Source of the DNA: Acanthornis magna
Lineage: Eukaryota; Chordata; Aves; Passeriformes; Acanthizidae
Length of the DNA stretch: 64,000 nt
Direction of reading: 5' to 3'
Assembly: GCA_036785705.1 (NCBI GenBank)
Contig: JAWUZG010000173.1
Span: forward strand, 4,387,001-4,451,000
Below the pieces are notes generated by a model, which did not search any database, was not told the DNA's origin, and worked only from the letters and a program-made list of their open reading frames with translations. A program made the translations under genes and the position numbers. The stretch's first letter is position 1; every line of letters begins with the position of its first letter. Positions 12,501 to 24,253 of this stretch are shown one piece after another.

Positions 12501-12900
12501 CATATATCACAGCACTTAAACATTAGTCTCACTTTCCTTTGGTTAATAATTCACCTTATATTCTAACATCCATCAACATAAAATCAGCATAACAACTTTT
12601 ATGAATCCCTTTATCATCAACACATTCCAAATGCTTATACAATTCACACTACAGATTCACATAGGAACTGGCTTAATAGCCCTTAAAGTTGCTATAATGT
12701 TCACATCTTTTCAATCATAAAATTATTGCTCATGTTTTCAGACAAGACCCTTCTTAGCCATTTTAGGTTATTATCTCGTATTTCTTCACACCCCTCAATC
12801 TGGATCTGCATGTCAATAAAGCTGGTGCAAACTGGTGTGAATCCACGATTTTTTACAGAGTTGCTCCACGCTTGCACCAGCGTGAGTGATTGAAACTCAC
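9544..12900. other. Unique sequence, nothing firm
   Basis: A consensus TATA word (TATAAAAG at 10573-10580) stands alone. A strong reverse-strand donor word lies at 11171-11178 without an acceptor. The GC-richer stretch at 11.7-12.1 kb has no open coding frame or repeat I recognise. Confidence 0.45.
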
Positions 12901-12934
12901 CTGGGCACTGGTAACACTTTTTGGGAAAGGGAGA
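12901..12934 (-). other. Candidate 34-nt microexon, weak
   Basis: On the reverse strand a pyrimidine-rich acceptor (cctctcttcctcccttcccag) and a consensus donor (CCCAG|GTGAGTT) flank 34 nt. A frame is open across it (12853-13062, reverse), but the translation has no recognisable domain. Flanking splice words of this quality arise by chance in 64 kb. Confidence 0.12.
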
Positions 12935-13727
12935 CTGGGAAGGAGGAAGAGAGGATGAATTCCATGTGTTTTCTGTAGTTTTTGACCAGGCAACAGACTT
13001 TCTCTGCTTAAAATTTGAAAGAGATTTCTTTTTCTTAGTGAAAACATCTCACTCACCAACATTTTTCGGCCATGGGTTGTTGAACAGAGCTAAAGCCAAT
13101 GTTTTTACCACGATATTTTCATTCCTCTTGTTCACTCTCCTTCTCTGAACACAGTTCAGTGGTTCTAAGGTCTGATTTCCCCATCAGCGACACATGTACA
13201 CCTCCTATGGAAGTCAATGGGAGTCGCATGCACATCTGTCAGGATAATCAAGTCCCAAGTTTAGTATCCCCATCAATTTGAGGCTTAATTTTATCATTTC
13301 CATAGGCCATCTGGGCCTTTTCCCTGTTGGAGTTTTCACAGTGACTTTATCTTATATTTGCTTCTACTCCTGTCCCATTTCAACAACTCTTTCTTTACTG
13401 AGGGTACTTCTTTTCCACACCTCTCCTTTTCTTTCTCCCTAAGCCAAAGTTTATTCCCTAGAAACAGCCATAGAAACAGCCACAAGTGAGGTGTGACAGA
13501 GAGACTGCTGAGACTTTTCTTTGTCAGGCATTGTTGGCTAGTATCCTGCTCTATTTTTAATTAATAGCAATTATTAATTCATTAATTCATACTGCATTAG
13601 CACCTCGAAGTTCTATTATGAACCCCCATTGTCCTTATTAATGTACACCCACATAACAAGCTGCTAACTTCACATTTTGGAGTCTTGTATGAATAAAAAA
13701 TGCAATTATAACTGCGACTATATTAAT
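12935..13727. other. Unique sequence with one ancient-repeat-like word
   Basis: 'tatggaagtcaatgggag' at 13206-13223 matches the core of an old amniote palindromic repeat (CATTGAAGTCAATGGGA). Otherwise nothing is recognised. Confidence 0.4.
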
Positions 13728-13800
13728 GACCTGATTCTTCATCCTTATACACTGTGTAAATGCCGGAATATCTCAGTAGAAGTAAAGAGAGACCAATGCT
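13728..13800. repeat. Ancient amniote palindromic repeat, one arm
   Basis: 'gacctgattcttcatcc', 'tacactgtgtaaatgccgg' and 'tctcagtagaagtaaag' follow, block by block, the arm of an old hairpin-like repeat that I recall as GGCCTGATTCT...ACACCAGTGTAAATC.GGAGTAACTCCATTGAAGTCAATGG. Only one arm is visible. It is probably inherited from before the bird radiation. Confidence 0.5.
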
Positions 13801-14295
13801 TCAATATGCTGGATTTATAAGTATAGTGAATATTAGAGAATATCCTGTTTTAACACAGAATAAGTGAGTTTTCCACTCCATGTGTGCCACAGTGACAGGG
13901 TTCCCCAAAAGACATGTCCTTCAATTCAGGAATATATCTGCTCCCTGATTATCTCTTCAGAAGACAAATCAATTTACAAAGAAATTATCCACTGGAGAAT
14001 AGAATTCTGAAGCCTTAAAAGCAACTCGTTACAAATATATGATGGTGTCAAGTTGTAGCAAGTTTGCATATTTTCATGGTTTTTGTTGTCCAAATGTTGT
14101 CTGTGAATCCTTAAATGCTTGCACAAATTTATTGAATTCATTAAGATAACCCTGCAATAATGAAAATAAGCCTGTGTTATTCTTTGCCTAATATCCTATT
14201 ATGTTATTAGATAATTGGGAGCCTAAATTATGTCTCGGGACCACGTTCATGTTTATTCTTATCCCCTACTGATTAAAAGAATGGAGTCCAAATAA
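13801..14295. other. Unique AT-rich sequence, nothing recognised
   Basis: No gene, repeat or structured RNA was seen. Confidence 0.5.
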
Positions 14296-14371
14296 TTTTT
14301 TTCTTTTTTTCTTTTTTCTTTCTTTTTCTTTTTTTTTTCTTTCTTTTTTTTTTCTTTTTTTTTTTTTTTTT
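14296..14371 (-). repeat. T/C-rich low-complexity tract
   Basis: T runs broken by single C. On the reverse strand it is a GAAA-rich purine tract. Confidence 0.95.
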
Positions 14372-17300
14372 AGAAGAGACAAAACCTAGAAAAAGAAGAG
14401 ATAATGATAAGGACTCTTTTAACCCCAGAAAGTCACACATTGAAAGGACTTTACAGCTTCCCGAAAAATGAAATATAAGAATTTGGCAGAGAAAGTTGTC
14501 TTATTCTGAGTTGTAAGATAACAGTAAAAATCTTCCTGGAAGGGGTTGAAGGTGGTAGTTTGCATACAAATAATAACAGCAAGGTATTTATATGTCCACC
14601 AGAGGAGTGACAGTTTGAAATGAACACTGAACACTACGCTGATGCTTTAGAAAACTCTCTTACGCTCTTCCCCATATGTTTGACCTGCAAAAATATTTGG
14701 CCCTTTCTACCTAGGCTAGATTTCCACGTTTATATACCTAAACGTCATGGTCAGGCAGTTGGGCTATTAACATAATTGATGGACCAGACCTCTGGAGTTT
14801 AGATTCCTCTGACAAAAATTGTCCTTCAGAAAGATTTGAAGATTACCATATTAATGGATAAGATGCCCAAGTGCTGTGGCAATAGGAGCTCTAAGAATAA
14901 CTTAAACATGTTAAGTTTTAACACCTAAAAATGTGCTATATGTCTGGATAAAAGTTAGGATCAAGAGGGCTACATCTTCCAGTGGGAAGGATTTTTCTAG
15001 GCAGCTTTCACAGCTGAGCTCAACATAATGTGTTTTCTTTAGAATAAATTGTTCCAACCAACGCATAATTTGTTAATTGGGACATAATTTGGTCATGATT
15101 TGTTCAGTTGGTAGTTCAGGGAAACCCATTTTTCTTTGCACTACAGGGAAATTAAGCTGGGAGGCACAGCGTAAAAGTTATAGGTGAAAAGGTTTTCCTT
15201 TCTTTGCTCAGGAATGTTTGGCATTGGTGATTTAAATTACTTTTATTTTGTATTGGATTATCTTTATGCTAGTGGAAATTGGGGGCAATCTCTCTAAAAA
15301 GCTCATCTAGTGTAATTTTTAAAGTCTCATATTTTAATATCCAGTTAGCACTGTACTGCTCTGGTCTGTCCTGGTCTGTCCACCAAAATCCCTGTATTAT
15401 TATGGGACTCCAGAGTTTAGATCAGACACACTATTTTTCAGACATAACTCTTTTGATAGAGAAGTGATATCTCAGCCTCGACTGCACCAAGGAGCGCAGA
15501 GATCTCCGGTTGTCTTGCAAAATATGGAGGGTTCTGCACCCTCTAACCTTGCTACTTCCTTCCCTCAAGCCCTGGTGTGAGAAAAAAGGGAACATACAGC
15601 ATCACACTGTAGGCCAGAAACATTGTTCAAGGTGCTGCTAGCACTTCTGGGCTCTCCCACCTTTTCTGCCAGGTGAATGCCTGAGATTTCTACCCCCAGG
15701 GAGGAGCTAGGAAATAGGGTGCTCCACTCCCAGGGATGCCACAGATGCCACAGACAAGTTCACCCACCCCCTCTTAATAGGTTTTTTTCCCCCCTCTTCT
15801 TTCCCCCTTTTAGCTACAGCAGTAAGTGCATTAAAGAAGTACATTTAGGTCACTTCAGACCAGAACATTAAAACAAATGCTGATAGTTCAAGGTTAATAG
15901 ATGCATAAAACAAAAGTAATTCCATGTCAAAACTGAGATGACAGGTGATTTGACTTGAGACTGCCTTGCAATCACTCTTTTACATGTGCTCTGTACTGAG
16001 ACTGGCGGAAGGTGTTATGTTTCTGACATTTACTTGTCAGAAAGGTATGACAATAGAAATTGTTTCTATCTCTGCTGGTCCCAGATGTTAACCTTCTAGC
16101 TTTATTTTGTAATTGGGGTTCCACGGAGCTTTAACATTTTCTATTGATTCAATAGAAGCGATAACATTTCCAATCATAAGAAGGCATTATAGAAATATCA
16201 GGCAATTCACATATCAAAATGTTTGATAGCTGGGCTCACCACATTAATTTCTGTCACCTTTGCTAGGAACCCTTTATCCTCTTTTTAATACTGAAGGACA
16301 CCTGAGAGTAGTTTCTGTCACTTTTATTGTTCAATAAAGTAGACAAAAGTTTCAATTAACAACCAAGGAGCCTCTAGGAAATTGTGAATGAGAGTATATT
16401 TTATTCATTTTACTGTATTTCTTTTTTCTAATGTGCCAGCTGTGACTTCTAAGCCACACTTCGTGGGGGGGGAGGGGGGAAATTGATATAAGCTTATACA
16501 GTCTGAGGGCCATATTTTTAAAACGACTTTTTTTTAGTGGTTGCAATCAGGTGTTAAAAAATTTTGAAAATTCAGCTCTACCTCTGGATGCCAATCACTT
16601 TAAGACTGATAAGACCCCAAAGGATCAATTCAGATTTTAAAAAAAAGAAAAAAAAAAAAAGAAAGAGAAATAAATGTAATATGTGGAATGCATCATGCTA
16701 GAATAAGATGCAAGGTTGGTATGCTTTGTGAAGCAGTGCCTTACACCAACATTCTGTTTAAAAGCTTGAATGCTTGGTCTACATCTAGATATTTTGAGCC
16801 ATTAAAGTACAAAAGGCTGTCCTGCTATGTCTCAGGGCTATTTCCATGCCACACATCCTATCATGAGGTCAGCACTGGCAAGATCATAGAGATAGATGCT
16901 ATGGCCAAACTGTCATTTGACCCTCAAAAAACCACTTTTTAGAAATGATCCATTCAGGTTTTGATATAATGGCCAACCATTCCACTAATCCAAGAGGTGC
17001 AAACACAATATCCTTTCTGCTTTACTTGTTCCTTGAGAACATCCCACTGTTGTACACCTTTGGCTGAGCAGCTGCTGCAGCAGAGTGTGATGTTGCTCTC
17101 TCTCTGCAGCTCTGTAGTCCTCCTGAATTCATGCAGTTTTAAGACCACCTTGGTTATCACTTATTTCAAAGGATGTGGCTGAAAAAAAAAAAATCAGTGA
17201 AGAAAGAACTAATGATTTCTATTTCAGAATCTCTGTTTATTTGTGTTTTTATTTTAAAGTCTGCACATATATTCTGTGACCAATATTGGAGTCAAAATAA

Positions 17301-18920
17301 TTTTATATGTTTCCCTGGCAGTTATGAGACATCTCAATAACACTGCTCATTCCCTTCTCTCCCCTTCATCCCCAGCTCATGGAAAAAGAAAATTTATATA
17401 AAATTTCAATCCTTCTAAAAGCCATCAATGTATAAAACAGAATAACCATTCCAGAATGTAATGAATATAAACTCAGTACAATAGGCATCAGTGTCATGGA
17501 AACATTTGATAAATATTGGAAAGAAACACTCCTTACCACTGCATAAACTGTCTGTCACAAAGATTGTGTGGGGCAAGATCTGCATCTGGTCTTAGTTGTT
17601 TTATTTTCTCTTCTTTCTCAAAGCAGGACACCCAAATGCTGTGAAAGAGAAGTCTTGCCTCATGCTGAGAAGCCAAATGGCTTTTTTTCCACTATTCTTT
17701 CCCTTTTTTAAGCAGAGGCTCAATGTACTTATGTGTAAAGGGAGATGTAAAATCCTCTAGTTACCACATAACCGCCAACATCTCCTGTGGGGCTTGCTCC
17801 ATGAGGACTTTCTTAATGATTTTGACAAAAAGGCTCTCTTCTCTTCAAACTTCTTCTTCCCCATCAGACATAGCATGAACCGTGAAACACAAACCAGCAC
17901 TGATGGGAAAATTCTTTGTGGTTAAATTGCCACCCTTGAGGGTGAGGGGTACCTGCCACTGCCACAACTCTGTGGTGAGGACACCACATCAAAAATGATG
18001 ATGGGTTAAGATTTGGGTCATTTCAATGTGACTGATGATTTCCAGATGATATGGGGATTGGGAAAATCTTGCAATAATTTTAAAGAGTAGGTGATCCCAA
18101 ACTGGTAATGAAGACATTAAAAAGATTTATTAATGACATAATTATAAGTCTAATTTCAGATATAAAATACAGTGCGGGTTTTTTACCTGATCCATGAGAC
18201 ATTCAACCTGAAACCAATGTGTTCAGTGCTTTATGAATAACACTGAAAATATGAACAGAAAAAAATTTCAATTAAGAATAAACAAGAATATTTTTTCATT
18301 GGCATTTCATAATCATTTTATCTTTTTCTGTAGGAAGATTTTATAGGAAAAATCTAACATTTCATAGTCTTTCAGAAGATATTATCTTTCTTTTGTAAAA
18401 GTGGGGAGTGAAACAAAAATCACCTATAGCCATTAATTTTGTTGTTGAAATTCTGTCCTGTTTCTTGATGATGTACGAATCCCAAAGGAGGAAGATTTAA
18501 AATGGACTCACTGCTTTTCCAAGCATGTTCTGCTCAAGAAGAGATGAAGGATCTGGTCTTATTATATAGTGGTCTTACATATTTTAAGATGAGTTGAACA
18601 TACAGCCACAGCAGACTTGTTAAAATATTGCTCCCTCTCTTTGATTCTGTCTATTCTGGGTGCTCTGCATAGCTCAGGGACATCACAGAGAAGGTTTTAG
18701 TAGCTATGAGAGCACCATCTTTGATAACAGAGCCCAACATTTTCTTTCCATGAAGCATTCTGGCACCAAAACACTCTTTCCTCTATCAATTGCAGCATTC
18801 CAAAAAGAAAGCCACCACTAAATCCTAATTGTAAGTACAGCAATTATAATTGCATGTCAGATATGAGGGCAGGATTTCTGAAAAAGCAACCTTTTTATTC
18901 TTCAGGATCTTCTTAACTTT
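14372..18920. other. Unique sequence, no gene recognised
   Basis: Minor items are a 10 bp tandem pair (tggtctgtcc twice) at about 15363-15382, a G-rich run at 16465-16479, an A-rich tract at 16639-16670, and a good acceptor-like string ending near 17108 with no matching donor. Open frames are short and have no domain signals. Confidence 0.5.
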
Positions 18921-19054
18921 TTATATGTGTTTGTGTGTATACATCTATATATATACATAGCTAGATAAGTGTATATACATATATATACGTATTTACATGT
19001 GTATATATATACACACACACATATATATACACACATATATATGTATATATATAT
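18921..19054. repeat. Compound TA/TG/CA microsatellite
   Basis: Alternating TA, TATG and CACA units make a long, self-complementary, probably hypervariable tract. Confidence 0.95.
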
Positions 19055-20879
19055 TTCAAACTGACTTGTACCTTTGTATCTTAAAATATAACCATCCACA
19101 CCACACAATATAATTTGATGTACATTTAGGGGCAGAAAGGACAGTTTTTCAGTGAGTGGACCTTTTGGATTTCACAAATACATGGTTGTACAATGTATAT
19201 CAAACTGACTGTCCAAAACCTGAATCATTTAAAAGTCACCATCAGTGGTCAAAAGGTCTGGCCATATTTCATGATTTCTCTCCTTTGACATTAGGTTTTG
19301 TGACATTCATGTGACCCAAGGTTACTTATTACTTTGTTTTAACCTGAAAATACAACTTTGGTCCTTTCTGGAGTTCTGAACTGCCTTCATAAAATTATTC
19401 CTATAAAAGCTGTAAAGAACAAGGCAATGAACTTATATCTAGTAGGAAAAAAACCCAAAATTTCTAAGTTCTGATAGAATCAATAACAATTGAAAACATC
19501 AGTTAAAAATATCACTGTAATATACATGTTTTTATCAACTTATTTCAGGTTGAAGTTTTCTATTATTTTATTATTATTGTTCAGTAATCAAAATCAATAT
19601 TTCTTTAGAAAAAGATCTTTTTTGTATGAAAAAAATGTTAAATTCTTCAAGTTGTATCAGAAAAAGTACCCGAACTCTAAACCAAGTTATAAGTAAAAAG
19701 TGTGAAATATTCTTTTACCTTCATTTTTTGTCCTCTGGAAAATATTTTTCCCAAAAAAGACATTCTGTTATATGCCAAATCATATTTCAAAAAAGAACAA
19801 AGACAAGAAATAATCTATCTCATATATTAGATACACATTATTTAATGAGTTTGAATGCAATGTTGAATCACAGGTCACAAGGTAAAAATAGATGTGAAAT
19901 ATATAAAAATGGTCCTGATGATATCTAAGGATTTCCACATGCATGCCATGTCCATGGCATCAGTGTCCACACAGAGAACTATGCAGGAAAATGAGATGAG
20001 CTGTGGTTTTCAGCAGGAAAAGACACAAATCTTCCCTGATGAGGGAAGTGACCATCATCCACCTGATGAGGGTGAAATTACTTTTCCAGTGAATGACCAT
20101 CTCCTCTTTTGATGGGTGATCTGAACAAACAGGTTTATTTGAAGAAATTAAAAGCCTTGGTGGAAAAAGTACAAAATATGTGAAATTCTACAAGTTCCAG
20201 TTTCATTCCAGTGCTACAGACACTTTGCAGATTATCCCTACCAGGAAGAAGAGAATTAAACAAAGTCAGTGAATCTGAGGGGTTTTTTCGCTTTTCTTCC
20301 TCTATACTTTTGTTGGAAATGTTGCATTTCTTGGCCTCAGTGATGTGTTTTGGGACTCTCCACACAGATACACTCAGCACTTTCAGGTCTCACTTCCAGG
20401 GTCAAAGTTACTGTTTTTTGTTATGGACAGTCAGTGCTGCACAGGAAGAGGTAATTTCTCAGATAAACTGTGCAGAACCCATGGAGAGCAGTGACTATCA
20501 GGCCTAAGATCTTGAATTTGATTTTGTATTCTTTGGAGAGCCAATCCATAGAGCAGAGCATTGGGGTCACATGCTTTCAGCTGCAAGAGGACTTTTTCTC
20601 AGTCAGGGGATTTCTACTGAACCTACTACTAAACTTTCTTTTGAGAGAAATAGCATTCCAAAGGTACTCTGCTATTGTCAATGACCAGTCGGTGCTCTTT
20701 TCTTGCACAGACTCTGAGATTTTACATGATGTCATGAAAGTAAAAAAATAATGCTGAAAATACATAGATGGGAGGTGAACAGTATAATCAAATGAGACTG
20801 CGTGAGGGAAGTACAAGAAGTTTAAATTGTGCACGAGTGAACAGAACTACTAATGTCTCTGGACTGGGATAAGGACCAA
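19055..20879. other. Unique sequence, nothing recognised
   Basis: A short imperfect direct repeat (cctgatgaggg) occurs near 20036 and 20062. Open frames at 19490-20834 on both strands are unsupported. Confidence 0.5.
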
Positions 20880-21005
20880 TGCAACCTTCTGCATGTACAT
20901 AGGATTGATTTTAAGTACATGGAAGTTACATTAAAATGAGTGGAGTTATTTAAGTAATTAGGAAGAGGACATAATGTGCAGAATCATGGCCTAAATGTTG
21001 TATAT
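20880..21005. repeat. Ancient amniote palindromic repeat relic
   Basis: 'tttaagtacatggaagttac', 'gagtggagttatttaagtaa' and the tail 'tgcagaatcatggcct' follow the layout of an old hairpin repeat whose arm ends in GCAGGATCAGGGCC. The two arms face each other around about 20909-20960. The call rests on recalled consensus words. Confidence 0.45.
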
Positions 21006-21664
21006 AAATTTTATGCATTACATTAGAAAAGTTATTACTGTTGCAACTAAAGCAAGGAAATGTCAGATTTGTCTGCTCTTAATTATGCAATAACATCCAT
21101 CTACAAACCACTGCGGTTTTTGCCTCTAGTAGAAAAGCAGTATGTAATTAAGGATGATATAACTAGTGCCTACACATGAAAAGATTTAATTATCTCCTCT
21201 CTCTTTTCAAGACTAGTCTACTTTTATTGCTTCCCATCTTTGGTCTTAAGCTAGCCATACCTCCAGTCTTCCACCCAAGATTCTCTTATGCAAAGCTCTC
21301 GCCTTCTACCTTTATTTTCAAAATTTCTTACCTGTTGCTGCTTTTTTAGGTTCATTCTCTCCTCAGGGCTGGTCTAGTTATGACCTGCCCCTGAAGGCAA
21401 GGGTAACCCAGGTTCTTGTTAATAGGTCCCTTGGGGCGGATTAGAGTGAAGCTACACTGAATGGTCGGTGTTTGTAAATATATGAGTGTAGGGCTTATTT
21501 TAGGAAAATTTGGTTGCGTTGGATGGCAGGTATGTAAGCATTTTGATTATTGTTATTATCTATAGTAACATAGTGATATGAAAGTGTGAAAATATTACTT
21601 AAGAAATTGTATTAATGAAAAGAAAGAAGGACAGGAGGAAAGGAGGGGAAAGGGAAAGGGAAAG
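21006..21664. other. Unique sequence with a weak non-coding exon candidate
   Basis: On the reverse strand, an acceptor (gttacccttgccttcag) and a consensus donor (AACAG|GTAAGA) bracket 59 nt at 21332-21390. All three frames contain stops, so it could only be a non-coding exon. Confidence 0.3.
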
Positions 21665-21794
21665 GAGGAAGGAAGGAAGGAAGGAAGGAAGGAAGGAAGG
21701 AAGGAAGGAAGGAAGGAAGGAAGGAAGGAAGGAAGGAAGGAAGGAAGGAAGGAAGGAAGGAAGGAAGGAAGGAAGGAAGGAAGGAAGGAAGGAA
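21665..21794 (+). repeat. (GGAA)n tetranucleotide microsatellite, about 32 units
   Basis: A near-perfect GGAA array of about 130 bp, flanked by imperfect GGAAAG/GGAGG purine repeats that extend the purine tract to about 21615-21805. It creates false Arg-Lys-Glu-Gly and Pro-Ser-Phe-Leu frames on the two strands. GGAA is the core of ETS-factor binding sites. Confidence 0.98.
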
Positions 21795-21805
21795 AAAAAG
21801 AAAGG

Positions 21806-22329
21806 AGTGTAAACGTATCAGCACCCATGGGTCTCACAATGAGACTTGACTTTTGCAATTTAGATATCCATTGGTTGAAGTGATGTTTTTGAAAGGATGG
21901 TTGTCGTCTTGATCTGTCGAGAGTGTGAGAAAAAGACCCCAGAACACAAAGTCTGATGGGCTAAAATATGCTCAGGTTGTGTGGGAATGCCCAGGTATCC
22001 CTAATGGAAGGCCCCAGAAATGAGTCTAGGGGTGCTTTGGGAGTCTTTGATGGGTTTTGATAACTTTTAAGACAAGAGACCTGCATCGCATATCAGCATG
22101 TCTGAGCCAGTTATGCCCTGTCAGAAGGGGCGAAAACCTTCAGGACCTTTCCAGGGGGAGGAAAGAGGAGTTTTGCAATTGAGCTGTGAAACTTGTGTTT
22201 ATCATTGCCATGATGAAAAATGCAGTCCCACCTCACAGGTTCTGCCTCTTATTTTCTTCAAAACCCTGGTTGGTAGCCTCTGGTGGTGATTGTTCACCCC
22301 TCTGTCTTATACAGAGCAGAGTCTTGTCA
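21806..22329. other. Unassigned, somewhat GC-richer sequence
   Basis: This lies between the GGAA array and the CR1 fragment. It could hide an old LTR or a CR1 part, but I see no terminal repeats, tRNA-primer site or protein blocks. The open frame at 22098-22289 has no recognisable domain. Confidence 0.35.
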
Positions 22330-22680
22330 TTATGTACACAAAAATTCACCTCCCACTGTCCTTGACACTGACAAAGACACTGACAAAAACAGCTCTGATC
22401 TTAGTACCAACCCCTGAGGAAAACCACTCACTGCTGGTCTCCATTTGGACATTGAGTCACTGACCACCCTTTGAGTGTGACCTTCAAGGCAGTGACTTAC
22501 CCACCTTCTGCCACATCTTCTTTCTCCTGTTTATGGACAAGGATGTCATGCAGGGCAGTGTCAAAAGCTTTGCACAAGTCCAGGTGGGTGATGTCAGTTC
22601 CTCTTTCCCTGTCCACCCATGCTGTAGACCCACCAAAGAAGGCCATAAAATCTGTCCCATGCATGTAAGCGTCAGTACAC
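22330..22680 (-). mobile_element. CR1 LINE reverse-transcriptase fragment
   Basis: Read on the reverse strand, the sequence gives VDRERGTDITHLDLCKAFDT, matching the conserved CR1 RT block with its palm Asp in the LDLCKAFDT motif. Further on it gives [18 protein letters not shown], a decayed form of the SGVPQGSVLGP block. These are the right blocks in the right order for ORF2 of CR1. Stops and frame breaks between them show it is dead. Neither the catalytic F/YADD box nor the 3' tail is preserved, so this is an internal fragment and not a simple 5'-truncated copy. Confidence 0.85.
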
Positions 22681-22983
22681 AGTGACTACAGAAAATACTG
22701 AGCAGTCAGATATTTCTGTTACTCAGGCAAAAAATGGTCTCTTTCAGTCACAATAACATACAAGGAAAAGTATGATTAGGGCTGCTAGCAAACTAGCCTG
22801 CAAGAGCATACTCTGACAGAGGATTTTGACACAAGCCGGTATTACCTTATGACATATTATCATTTCTTATGGTTCCAAGGTCAATGTCTCTTTCTCAAAT
22901 AACATTTCGGACCTGTAATTGTTCATCTACATGCCAGCAATTATGGGCGAATTGATCAGCCAGTAATTAATGCTATGCTATTA
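22681..22983. other. Unique sequence, nothing recognised
   Basis: AT-rich and without repeats. It leads into the tandem duplication and may be part of the same conserved-looking block. Confidence 0.4.
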
Positions 22984-23063
22984 CACTTTTTAATTTGTAG
23001 ATTATGCAGCTGCAAGCGTTCACACATTTTTAATTTGTATATTATACAGCCACAAATGTTTAC
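22984..23063 (+). repeat. Two-copy 40-bp tandem duplication with homeobox-like words
   Basis: 22987-23020 aligns with 23027-23060 at an exact 40 bp offset, 28 of 34 positions identical by hand count. Each copy carries TAATTTGTA and ATTAT(G/A)CAGC. The first copy also contains the E-box CAGCTG, changed to CAGCCA in the second. The surrounding 22.95-23.18 kb is rich in TAATTA/TTAATG words. Confidence 0.85.
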
Positions 23064-24116
23064 AATGCCCTTTTTAATCTCCTTACACTACCAGTGCCAT
23101 TATTCACTACAGATTAATGATACACCGAATGCTGAGGTTTATTTCATTTACCACTCTTACCAAGAGAGCTGTTAACATTAGTGTGCTCTATTACTTAATG
23201 TCTTACTGCAGCTGCTAGTGAGCATTGGTTACCCTTTAAAATATTACCACTCAGTTCTTTTCTCTCTTTCTCCTTTTTTTTCCCCCCTTCTCCAACACTT
23301 TTGCTACTGACAATATGACTCTGTGGTAATATTACACTTTATTTCCAAATTTATTTCGAGAGTTTTGTTCCAAGGTGTTTCAATCTTTTATTACAAACAA
23401 TGGTACCTCTCTGGCCCTCTATGTTTTGCATTTCCCAGCCTGTTTTTCCCTATACTCTTCCCCTGTAGGACTTCACTCTCTCTCTTCATATTATATTGCA
23501 AACTGGGCAGCTAGCCCATAGCCTTACTTTAGGGAAACATCCCTGTTCAGGACAGCATTTCGACATGTCTTTAACTTAAAACATATGCTCCAATCTATAC
23601 AGAACCTCTTGCATACATTGTTTACTTGAATAGGACACCATGAGAGTAATTGTTCTTGCCACAGCCTTAATTCAGAGTCTACTAATGCCAACAGGAGCCC
23701 TGTCCTCATCTATTATGCTTAGAGAATTTAGCAAAGTTGCTTAATTTATTGTTAATATGGCAATGCTGTTGCTTCCTCTTGTAAAATGATTTGTCATACA
23801 CAAATTAAAGTCTTAAAATCTTAAACCAGTTCAAATAATAAAAAACTATTTCACCTTCCAGGCTCTTATTTCAAAATACAAGCAAATTACTTTACAATAT
23901 ATATATTTATATAAACACACACACACTCTTATACATATTTATATCTCTATATAACAAATATTCTATTTAGTGTTGCTGCACTGTTATTTGCACTTTAATT
24001 TAGAAAAAATGTTAAGCTTTACAACTATACCAAGCAAAAGGGTTGTCTTCTTTCCATCTTCCTTCAGATGGTATGAAATATTTTCAAATTAAATCTCAAA
24101 ATAAAACAAAACTCAC
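23064..24116. other. Unique sequence, nothing recognised
   Basis: A short TA/CA microsatellite-like stretch occurs at about 23898-23955. Open frames at 23323-23709 lack domain features. Confidence 0.5.
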
Positions 24117-24253
24117 CTGACTCATTGTTCCCATACAAGCAAAAGATTTAAATCCTTTCCATGAAAAGTCTCATATTCATAGCCTTGGTGAAGTCCTCCA
24201 AAGGAAGTGGCTTGTGGCAAAACAGTGGCCAGCCAAACAATCACAACCTGCAT
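24117..24253 (-). other. Short ORF (43 aa) followed by a consensus splice donor
   Basis: On the reverse strand an ATG at 24253 opens 43 codons to a TGA at 24122. The N-terminus MQVVIVWLATVLPQATS is hydrophobic and resembles a weak signal peptide, and the remainder (SFGGLHQGYEYETFHGKDL and on) is hydrophilic. The stop is closely followed by TCAG|GTGAGT (donor at 24111-24119). If transcribed, the frame would end just before an intron, as in an upstream ORF or a decay-prone transcript. It matches nothing I know and may be chance. Confidence 0.15.

Noticed and set aside
12540..12680. Nuclear copy of mitochondrial DNA
   Set aside because: The light, A/T/C-rich composition suggested it, but no mitochondrial gene or tRNA block could be recognised.
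21595..21858. Pro-Ser-Phe-Leu and Lys-Glu-Gly-Arg repeat frames
   Set aside because: Direct translation of the GGAA microsatellite on both strands.
21806..22329. Endogenous retrovirus LTR
   Set aside because: GC-richer with polypurine words, but no paired LTR, primer-binding site, or gag/pol motif.
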